A stretch of 64,000 nt of DNA, from NCBI GenBank assembly GCA_020634315.1, contig JACKBV010000003.1, positions 1-64,000 of the forward strand, read 5' to 3'. Shown in pieces: positions 56,994 to 64,000 of this stretch. Position numbers and translations under genes: made by a program. Each line of letters starts with the position of its first letter. Position 1 is the stretch's first letter. The notes below the pieces were generated by a model. The model was not told where the DNA came from. It made no database searches and saw only the letters and a program-made list of their open reading frames with translations. Source of the DNA: Ardenticatenaceae bacterium. GTDB lineage: Bacteria; Chloroflexota; Anaerolineae; Promineifilales; Promineifilaceae.

Positions 56994-59336
56994 GTGAAGC
57001 AGAAAAGCGTACTGCTGCTCATATTCCTGGGGGGATGGCTGTTGTTACGGCCGTTCCCCATCTATGCCCAATCTCCCACCCCGGCGCAAACAGCCGAGCA
57101 GATTCGCAGCGCCCTCTTTGCGGCGCAAATGGGCCTCGCTGAGGCTGACACAGCCGCCGCCAAAGTCGCCGCCGCGCAGGCCGCTTATGGCGGCGACTTT
57201 GCGGCCACACTTGCCGCCGCAGCCCCGGCCGCCGACCAACAAGTTCAAGCGGGATTGGCTGCGGCAGCAACGGCCGTTGCCGCCACAGACGCCCCCGCCC
57301 TCGCCGCCGCCCGCGCTCAGGTGTGGACGGGCATTTTGGCGGGCGGCTATCGCGTCACGACGCAAGCCATCGCCGCCAGTGATGCCACGCTGGCACGCCA
57401 ATGGCTGCCCGTGCGCGAATTTCGTCAGGCGACCCGCTTCTCGCGCCCCAACGCCGACGCGACACTGGCCCTGGCCGCCCTTGGGCGTGGCGAGATCGCT
57501 GCCGACGAAGCGTTGTTGGCTGTCGAAGCAGATGTGCTGGACACGTATCAGGCTCGCCTAAACGAAGCGCTGCAAGAATTGGAAACGGCCGTTGCCAATC
57601 AGTTCACCATTCGCCAGGCAGAACTGGCGGCGCTGGCACAGGGATATTTTGCCATCCTCGCCCCGGCCTATGGCGCACAGCGCGGTGACGCCGCCGTGAC
57701 ACAGGCCAACGCGGCATTGGCTGCGTTGCAAACAGCCGCCTTGCACAATGAGGCCATTGACGCCGAAATGGCCGAAGTCACGGCCGTTTTGCACAACTTC
57801 CGCGCCGCCCCTCTCAGCCCGGATGATCAAGTACGCCGTGCCGGGCAGTTATTGCGCTTCCTGGGGCTGGTCCCCGTGGAGTACGAGCGCGGCGTGAGCG
57901 GCGGCACCGTCACGCGCGAGCTGGAAATCCAAGAAGCGGTGACATTCCGCGATGGCGCAGCCGCCGCCTTTACTGATTTGCAAAACCTGTTAGATGAAAT
58001 AGACCCGGCGCAAACCGCCGCCGCCGCCGCCTATTTGCAGCAGCTCGGCGACCAGCTAAATGACACGGCGACGCGAACGACCATTCACGACCCGGCGGTG
58101 ATTGCCGCTGGCACAGAGGAGACGTTGGCGCTGCTGCAAGAATTGCTGCCGGCCGACTGGCAAAAGGGCAGCAACGACGGCGATTTTGATGTGATTGCCT
58201 CGCTTTTAGACCAGATGGAAACGGCCGTTGCCGCCAACGAATACGCCCTCGCCGAATCGGCACGACTGGAAGCGTATGCCATGCTCGAAATTGGCCCGGA
58301 GGCACGCCTGATCGCGTTTGCGCCGCAAGCCATTCCCCCTCTTGAAGATTTGTTTTGGAATGGGCAAGGCGACTTTGCTGGCCTCGCTTACCTGATTCGC
58401 AACGAAGCCCCGTTGAGCACGATTCAAGCCAGTCGTGCCGCGCTCGATGACGCATTAGCGGAGGCACAAGCCGCGCTCACCTCTGGCAGCGCTCCGGCTG
58501 TCGTCGCCACCAATGCGGGCATCATCGTTTTCCGTGAAGGGCTGGAAGCGGTGTTGATTTTGGCCTCGCTCATGGCAAGCTTCAAGGCGGCGGAGCGGCG
58601 ACATTTGCGTCGCCCGATGTGGGTCGGCGCAGGGCTGGCCTTTGTTGCCAGCATCATCACCTGGATTGTGGCGCAAGAACTGTTGACAACACTCGCGCGT
58701 TATGGCGAACGGCTGGAGGCGGTGGTGTCGCTCATTGCCATTGCGGTGCTGTTGTTGATTACCAACTGGTTTTTCCACAAGGTGTATTGGACTGGCTGGA
58801 TGGCAAATTTCCACACGCAAAAGCAGCGTTTGTTAGGCGCACAGGCCAGCCTGTGGCTGGGACTGATGACGCTTGGCTTTACCAGTATTTACCGCGAAGG
58901 GTTTGAGAGTGTGCTCTTTTTGCAGGCGCTGGTGCTGGAAGGGGGAACGGCCGTTGTCCTTTCTGGTGTTGCCTTGGGGCTGCTGGGTACATTCCTGGTG
59001 GGCGTGGTCGTCTTTGCCTTGCAAGCACGCCTCCCTTATCGCAAGATGTTGATTTTCACGGGCATCCTCATTGGCTTTGTGCTGTTGGTCATGGTCGGGC
59101 ACACCGCACACGTCTGGCAAGTAGTTGGCTGGCTGCCGCTGCATCCTATTCGTGCTTTGCAACTGCCGCACTGGGCAGGCACCTGGCTCGGCATCTTCCC
59201 CACTTGGGAGGGGCTGGCGTTGCAGCTAGCGGCTGCCGTTTTTGTTATTGGCAGCTATTTCCTGGCGGAATCGGTGCAGTCTAATAAACGGGCAGCCGCG
59301 CGACCTAAAAGAAAAACGGCCGTTGCTGAACAGTAA
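56994..59336 (+). CDS. efeU: FTR1-family iron permease with long N-terminal extracytoplasmic domain
   Basis: 780 residues; start GTG 56994 after AGGAG. A signal peptide (to about residue 25) is followed by about 480 residues of Ala/Gln-rich helices, then seven membrane helices. The two iron-binding REGLE motifs are present: FREGLEAVLILASL and YREGFESVLFLQAL. The usual FTR1 is 270-300 residues, so the N-terminal part is a large added module, perhaps acting as a fused substrate receiver beside EfeO. It ends with a basic tail. Confidence 0.9.
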   Translation: MKQKSVLLLIFLGGWLLLRPFPIYAQSPTPAQTAEQIRSALFAAQMGLAEADTAAAKVAAAQAAYGGDFAATLAAAAPAADQQVQAGLAAAATAVAATDAPALAAARAQVWTGILAGGYRVTTQAIAASDATLARQWLPVREFRQATRFSRPNADATLALAALGRGEIAADEALLAVEADVLDTYQARLNEALQELETAVANQFTIRQAELAALAQGYFAILAPAYGAQRGDAAVTQANAALAALQTAALHNEAIDAEMAEVTAVLHNFRAAPLSPDDQVRRAGQLLRFLGLVPVEYERGVSGGTVTRELEIQEAVTFRDGAAAAFTDLQNLLDEIDPAQTAAAAAYLQQLGDQLNDTATRTTIHDPAVIAAGTEETLALLQELLPADWQKGSNDGDFDVIASLLDQMETAVAANEYALAESARLEAYAMLEIGPEARLIAFAPQAIPPLEDLFWNGQGDFAGLAYLIRNEAPLSTIQASRAALDDALAEAQAALTSGSAPAVVATNAGIIVFREGLEAVLILASLMASFKAAERRHLRRPMWVGAGLAFVASIITWIVAQELLTTLARYGERLEAVVSLIAIAVLLLITNWFFHKVYWTGWMANFHTQKQRLLGAQASLWLGLMTLGFTSIYREGFESVLFLQALVLEGGTAVVLSGVALGLLGTFLVGVVVFALQARLPYRKMLIFTGILIGFVLLVMVGHTAHVWQVVGWLPLHPIRALQLPHWAGTWLGIFPTWEGLALQLAAAVFVIGSYFLAESVQSNKRAAARPKRKTAVAEQ

Positions 59337-59395
59337 CCGGCCGCCACGATAAAGCAAAGCCCCTAAAAACCTACGGGTTCGTGCGTAAACAACAC

Positions 59396-59427
59396 AAACC
59401 TCCGGGAGGTTCAGAACCTCCCGGAGG
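59396..59427. repeat. compact REP-like element between convergent genes
   Basis: AACCTCCGGGAGGTT, three bases, then AACCTCCCGGAGG. The two halves are reverse complements with almost no spacer and would form one long hairpin, which could terminate transcription from both converging genes. Confidence 0.85.
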
Positions 59428-59463
59428 ATGGGGGCAAACTCGAAAGCTAATAACGAGCGAACC

Positions 59464-61446
59464 CTACGGATTATCCCAATATATCTCCGTCCAGTGGACA
59501 GCATGGTCTGTAGCCGACTCAGGGACAAGCACATAGATGGGATTACGCGCATGGAGGGTCGGCGAGAGGAAAATATGGTCTATGCGGTTCTCGCCAGACA
59601 TGTCAACACCGTCCGCGCTAATCTTAGATGGATAGATGCTGGTCCAGACATTGGTGTAAACGGCATCAATCAATTTGTACGCCTCTTCGTAATCGCGCAA
59701 GTTGTAATCGCCAAGCGCAACCACATAAGGCTTATCTTTGGAGCGCTCTAGCAGCACTTTGGCGAAGACCAACATGGCGGTGTCTGAGCCATCGGGATGG
59801 ACATCATAGATCGTAAAGCGGCGTCCGGCTACTTCAATTTCGGCCTCGGCAATACCCGTCTCATCCTTGTCGCTGTATGTAAAGACGGTGCGCGTGTTTA
59901 GCAGCGGATACTTTGACAAGATGGCTGTCCCATATGTGCCAGTGACCGGGGTTGGCCCAAAATAAGAATAGTAGCCGAGTTTTTCTGCATAATAACGAAC
60001 ATAATCGTTGTTGTTGAGCGAAATACGGGTTGAATCTGTTTCTTGCAAGGAAAGGATGTCGGGGGAAGCTCTGCGAATAAGCTCAAGCTGACGGTCGTAA
60101 GATTTTTCGCCAAAATCATCGTTGGATTGTTGTGTATTGAAGGTCATAACCACCAGAGATGAGCGATCTTCTGCACTGACCTGGATGCGCTCTGTTGGCA
60201 AAGCGCGGACAAGAGTGCCCAGAAAAATCACGCCCAAGAGAAGAACCCATCCCCAATGAAATGTCCCGACAACATCAGGCTCCGCTTCGTTTTCCTTGAT
60301 GCGCCACGCTAACAAGGTGATTAGCCCTGACAATAAAAAGTAAGGCAGCCAGAAGGCATTTCTAAAGGGCGGGCTGATTGGTTTGACATAGCCCCATACG
60401 TTGGTGAAGATGTGCATAAAAACAAGCAGAATCACCATCAAGCTCCCCAGCAAGATGCCGGGGATGAGATTACGCGGAGTTGGCTCTGCCTGCTGGACGC
60501 GGTCTAGGAACAGGCGCATATCGAGAAAAATGACGGGGAATAGTAAGAGCATCAAGATCAGGGGAATGTGTGCAAACCAGCCAGGGCTTGTTACCACAAC
60601 GGGCGCGGAATCAGGCGTGGGGGGAAAGGGGACGCGATGCACCAGAATCGTTGCTGTCAGGCTAAGTGTAAATATTAAATTCCAGAATAAGAGAATGTTT
60701 GCGTTAATGTGCGCGAGCAGTTGGGGGCGGTTGAGTGATAACAAAACCCAAGCGAGGGCAAGCAGGCTGATGGTCAGGACAATTAAGGTGTAGTTACCTT
60801 CTGTCCAACGTGCGATTACGGCCGGGGCTGAGAAGGCGAACCAAACTAATGTCAAAATGAGGAAGAGGCCAAGGATGGCGGCTGTGGCGCTGCCACTTTT
60901 CTTTTCTGTGGCGGCTGGTTTGCTTTCTAAATCTAATTGCAGCAGCAGCCATCCCAGGCAGAGACCTAAACCCCAACCGACCCATCCGCCAGCGGGGGTT
61001 AGGGAATATTCAATGCCGTAGTTGAGCGTTCGCAACAGTACGGAAAGCCCGACAGCCAGGGCAAGTCCGGCTGAACCGGATAGACCAATTTGTGAAGGGG
61101 TTTCTCCTTTGGGTTTTGCGCTTAAGAGGAGAAGGAACAAACTTAATACGGCAAATGTGCCAATGCCGGAAATCAACACCTGGTTTGCTGTTTTTAGGTA
61201 GGGGAGTATGCCACGGGTCAAGAGGAGGACAATAAAGGTGATCCAGGTTAATTGTCGCGGGGTTTTTTTGTAGAAGGGGGTTAAGAGGATGGGGGTGAAG
61301 AAGAACAATACACCTAATACTTTGGCATCCAGGCGCGAGTTCATTAAGTCTAGGATGTAAATGGATTCAACTAATGTGCCTGCTAGCTGGATGAAAAATA
61401 AGATGATGATTGCCAATGCCAGGATAACCAGATAATTCTTTTTCAT
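59464..61446 (-). CDS. polytopic membrane protein with C-terminal EEP (endonuclease/exonuclease/phosphatase) domain
   Basis: 660 residues. About twelve to fourteen hydrophobic helices fill the first ~430 residues. The EEP domain follows: VVMTFNTQQSNDD, ILSLQETDSTRIS (metal Glu), TIYDVHPDG, VVALGDYNLRDYEEAY (GDxN) and RIDHIFLSP with a final DHAVHW. All catalytic elements are present. The build of a multi-helix membrane part plus EEP resembles eukaryotic CWH43/PGAP2-interacting proteins. Substrate unknown; a lipid or sugar phosphodiester is plausible. It lacks AACGGCCGTT sites, unlike its neighbours. Confidence 0.8.
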   Translation of the reverse strand: MKKNYLVILALAIIILFFIQLAGTLVESIYILDLMNSRLDAKVLGVLFFFTPILLTPFYKKTPRQLTWITFIVLLLTRGILPYLKTANQVLISGIGTFAVLSLFLLLLSAKPKGETPSQIGLSGSAGLALAVGLSVLLRTLNYGIEYSLTPAGGWVGWGLGLCLGWLLLQLDLESKPAATEKKSGSATAAILGLFLILTLVWFAFSAPAVIARWTEGNYTLIVLTISLLALAWVLLSLNRPQLLAHINANILLFWNLIFTLSLTATILVHRVPFPPTPDSAPVVVTSPGWFAHIPLILMLLLFPVIFLDMRLFLDRVQQAEPTPRNLIPGILLGSLMVILLVFMHIFTNVWGYVKPISPPFRNAFWLPYFLLSGLITLLAWRIKENEAEPDVVGTFHWGWVLLLGVIFLGTLVRALPTERIQVSAEDRSSLVVMTFNTQQSNDDFGEKSYDRQLELIRRASPDILSLQETDSTRISLNNNDYVRYYAEKLGYYSYFGPTPVTGTYGTAILSKYPLLNTRTVFTYSDKDETGIAEAEIEVAGRRFTIYDVHPDGSDTAMLVFAKVLLERSKDKPYVVALGDYNLRDYEEAYKLIDAVYTNVWTSIYPSKISADGVDMSGENRIDHIFLSPTLHARNPIYVLVPESATDHAVHWTEIYWDNP

Positions 61447-61762
61447 TGAACAATTCTCCCGAAACCCACAAATCGTCTCACTGATAGAGTCCTTCTATCT
61501 TACCTGAATTATTTGTGGGGTTGTATGTCAGTAAGCGGGAAATTGCACAAAAAAGATGCTGTCTACTGCAAGCCGTAGAAATATGATGAGGTGTTGGCGT
61601 GGCGAAACGGCCGTTTCCCTGCCAAAATCATTCTCCAACAAGGTTTTTTGGTTCACAAAGACCCGTCAGGTTTTAAAAACCTGACGGGTCTAAATTTAGG
61701 AGGCGTTTATGATGACCAGACCGATGAAAAGCATCGGGCAACGGCCGTTACCAAGCCCCCAA
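61447..61762. other. gap between the EEP gene and the second giant gene
   Basis: No supported gene. It holds two AACGGCCGTT sites (about 61606, 61740) and the perfect hairpin at 61659-61691. Confidence 0.5.
61659..61691. terminator. perfect 16-bp inverted repeat
   Basis: AGACCCGTCAGGTTTT (61659-61674), one A, and AAAACCTGACGGGTCT (61676-61691). The T/A-tracts lie inside the loop, not after the stem, so this may be a small dispersed palindrome rather than a classic terminator. It lies beyond the 3' end of the giant gene. Confidence 0.55.
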
Positions 61763-64000
61763 CTATGGTTTACTCAAAAATGGCAAATAGATGAGGAACC
61801 CTGTGTCTATTTGTAACACCGTGACCGTCAGCGAAGCTGAAGCAGTCAACTCGCCATCACTAATCGTGTAGGTCAACGTCTCCGTGCCCACAAAATCAAA
61901 GTTGGGGGTGTAGAGAATCAGGGTGCCGGAAATAATGGCTGTGCCGTTGCTTGCTCCACTTACAGATACAAGCGACAAACTATCGCCCTCTATATCACTG
62001 TCGTTGTCTAAAACAGCGAACATATTGTCGCTGCTGTTTTGGTCTATGGTGTAGCTGTCGGCAACGGCCGTTGGCGCATCGTTGACCGCATTGACCATGA
62101 CCGTGACAACGGCCGTATCCGTTAACTGCCCATCGCTGATGGTGTAGCTAAAGACATCCGTGCCAAAGAAGTTGAGCGCAGGCGTATAAAGGATGATTGT
62201 GCCAGAGATAACGGCCGTGCCGTTGTCAGGCATGGAAACGGCCACGATGCTCAAACTATCGCCGACATCCATGTCATAATCATTGAGCAGTACAGCGAGA
62301 ACCTGGCTGCCATTGTCTTCGTTGATGGTGTAACTGTCGGCAACGGCCGTTGGTGCATCATTCACATTGTCAATAGAGATAGTGACAACGGCCGTATCCG
62401 TCAACGCCCCATCACTCACTGTGTAAGTAAAGACATCCATACCTGCAAAGTTGGGATTGGGTGTATAGAGAACGACGGTGCCGGAGAGAATGGCTGTGCC
62501 GTTGCTGGGAGACGTAACGGCCGTTAAGCTCACTTCATCCCCGTCTACATCCGTATCATTTGCCAACACATTCAGAACATTATTACTGCTGTCTTCCATG
62601 ACACTATACATATCGTCTGCCGCCGTCGGTGCGTCGTTGAGGCAAGTCAGGTTCATGGTCACAGTGACAACATTGGAAGCGGCTTGTCCATCGTCGGCAT
62701 GATAGCTGAAGCTGTCTGTGCCGCAGAAGTTGAGCGTCGGGGTGTAGACGAAGGAGCCGTTACTGCTGAGACTGAGTGTGCCACTGGTGACATCTGTGTC
62801 GAGAACGGCCGTTAACGCATCCCCTTCCACATCCATATCATTCAGCAAAACACCGGGGGCGTTGACCACCAACGGCAAGTCTTCGCTGCTGGTGTAACTG
62901 TCACTGTTGGCAAGGGGGGCATCGTTGACAGAAGTTACGGTGATCGTCACAACGGCCGTATCCTCCCCACCATTGCCATCAGCAACGGTATAGGTGAACG
63001 TTTCCGTCCCAAAGAAGTTGAGTGCCGGGGTATAACTGATGGTTGTGCTGTTGTTAACGGCCGTTCCCCCCGCACTCAACGCCCCAACAGCACCAATCGT
63101 CAGCATGTCCCCATCCACATCACTGTCATTGCCCAACACATCCAGCACATTGTTCGGGCTATCTTCGGTCACGGTGTAACTGTTATTGGCGGCGAGAGGC
63201 AGATCGTTGACACAGGCCACCGTCAAGGTCACGGTGACAACGTTGGAGAGCAAATAGCTGTCGTCTGCCAGATAGCTGAACTGATCTGTGCCGCAAAAGT
63301 TAGCCGCCGCTGTGTAAGTGAACGCGCCGCTGCTGGCGAGATCGAGTGTGCCCTGGCTGGGGATGGTGTCGGGAACGGCCGTTAACGTCTGTCCCTCCGC
63401 ATCACTATCATTCAGCAGCACACCCGGCACAGCTGCCGTCAAGGTAATATCCTCCGTCGCCGTAAAGGAATCAGCCACCGCGACCGGCGCAGAATTAGGC
63501 ACCGCCTCAACCGCCCCCATATCACAGCCTACGCCCTGGGGTCTTGGCTCACCGCGTTGGTCATAGAGAATAGTTGTGCCACAGCCATTTACCCCCGTCG
63601 GCACCGCATCCCGCACCGGCGATGCAAACAGCGGCCAATGCGTCGCCGTTGCCCCGCCATTATCCGCCAAAGGCAGCAGCAACGGGTCTGTGTTGGGCAA
63701 ACTGCTGCCAGCCGCCAACCCACAACTGCCATCACTGTCCAGATTGTAGCCGCCATCTGTCAGCAAGCCCGGCGCACAATCCAGGGTGTTATAAGCAATG
63801 ATACTGCCGCTCACGATAGTCGTGCCCAGGAATTCCACGCCGCTCGTCCCCGTATTGCTGACAATGGTGCTGAACGAGATATTGGCTGTCGCACTCGCAT
63901 CTACATGAATACCACCCGTCGAACCCGCTGTCTGATTCCCGCTGACGGTGCTGTTGATCATAACCGTATTGCCGCCACCCAGACGAATGCCTGCTCCTAT
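61763..64000 (-). CDS. giant secreted protein with beta-helix and cadherin-like repeats, 5' end cut by window
   Basis: The frame is open to base 64000, so the start lies beyond. About 745 residues are visible. First a right-handed beta-helix stretch (GIRLGGGNTVMINSTVSGN, ISFSTIVSNTGTSGV), then a CDMGAVEA segment typical of such proteins, then six tandem cadherin/Big-like units of about 95 residues (for example SYTVTEDSPNNVLDVLGNDSDVDGD), each with DxDxD-type calcium positions and a DTAVVTITV strand. The C-terminus is LIYLPFLSKP. Likely a surface adhesin or structural protein. The TAV in many strands is encoded by ACGGCCGT-type sites. Confidence 0.88.
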   Translation of the reverse strand: MGAGIRLGGGNTVMINSTVSGNQTAGSTGGIHVDASATANISFSTIVSNTGTSGVEFLGTTIVSGSIIAYNTLDCAPGLLTDGGYNLDSDGSCGLAAGSSLPNTDPLLLPLADNGGATATHWPLFASPVRDAVPTGVNGCGTTILYDQRGEPRPQGVGCDMGAVEAVPNSAPVAVADSFTATEDITLTAAVPGVLLNDSDAEGQTLTAVPDTIPSQGTLDLASSGAFTYTAAANFCGTDQFSYLADDSYLLSNVVTVTLTVACVNDLPLAANNSYTVTEDSPNNVLDVLGNDSDVDGDMLTIGAVGALSAGGTAVNNSTTISYTPALNFFGTETFTYTVADGNGGEDTAVVTITVTSVNDAPLANSDSYTSSEDLPLVVNAPGVLLNDMDVEGDALTAVLDTDVTSGTLSLSSNGSFVYTPTLNFCGTDSFSYHADDGQAASNVVTVTMNLTCLNDAPTAADDMYSVMEDSSNNVLNVLANDTDVDGDEVSLTAVTSPSNGTAILSGTVVLYTPNPNFAGMDVFTYTVSDGALTDTAVVTISIDNVNDAPTAVADSYTINEDNGSQVLAVLLNDYDMDVGDSLSIVAVSMPDNGTAVISGTIILYTPALNFFGTDVFSYTISDGQLTDTAVVTVMVNAVNDAPTAVADSYTIDQNSSDNMFAVLDNDSDIEGDSLSLVSVSGASNGTAIISGTLILYTPNFDFVGTETLTYTISDGELTASASLTVTVLQIDTGFLIYLPFLSKP

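Noticed and set aside
61659..61691. A classic rho-independent terminator
   Set aside because: The T-run is inside the loop rather than after the stem, so I list the hairpin with low confidence only.

Overview
The window (about 55-58 % GC by eye) reads like a chromosome segment of a Chloroflexota bacterium, probably Anaerolineae-like. This rests on two very large secreted proteins ending in a short YLP-type tail (…LLYLPIIVRHP, …LIYLPFLSKP), Thr/Pro/Ala-rich lipoprotein linkers, the gene content, and a genome-style over-representation of the palindrome AACGGCCGTT. It is an inference; no rRNA, tRNA or marker gene is present. Several genes carry single-base frame breaks, mostly in short homopolymers, so indel errors in the assembly should be kept in mind.

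Layout. 1-12.1 kb: the 3' part of a giant secreted FG-GAP/carbohydrate-binding-like protein, a bacterial homologue of the eukaryotic U5 snRNP assembly factor AAR2, an SH3-like lipoprotein and a GH15 glucoamylase (the last two frame-broken). 12.1-27.1 kb: a type III-A CRISPR-Cas island. Two arrays with the same repeat, near-identical 288-bp leaders and related trailers flank cas10-csm2-csm3-csm4-csm5, a CARF-HEPN (Csm6-like) gene with an apparent Death-like effector-associated domain inserted, and cas6. No adaptation genes are in view. Array 1 is heavily rearranged; array 2 is nearly perfect. 27.1-37.6 kb: a cytidylate-kinase-like gene, then an L-arabinose operon (isomerase, kinase, 4-epimerase, ChvE/GguAB-type ABC importer) facing a LacI-type regulator, with matching operators at both promoters.

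37.6-51.9 kb: an Fe-S protein, a BtuF-like metal receptor without signal peptide and an SQR-like flavoprotein, followed by an aromatic-acid module: PobA, a type I extradiol dioxygenase, GalD-like tautomerase, GalB-like hydratase, RraA/CHA-type aldolase and a 6PGDH-like dehydrogenase. Next to it lie a LivGFHMJ importer and a divergent GntR/FCD regulator. Together these suggest uptake of a 4-hydroxybenzoate-type acid and its ring cleavage to pyruvate and oxaloacetate. 52-64 kb: a polysaccharide deacetylase, an ECF sigma/anti-sigma pair whose anti-sigma has a beta-propeller sensor, an EfeO-FTR1 iron uptake pair, a membrane-anchored EEP-family enzyme and the 3' part of a second giant secreted protein with cadherin-like repeats.

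Intergenic space is rich in repeats: REP-like elements built on CCTCCGGGAGG-type palindromes, with stem variants that keep pairing, and local tandem repeats.
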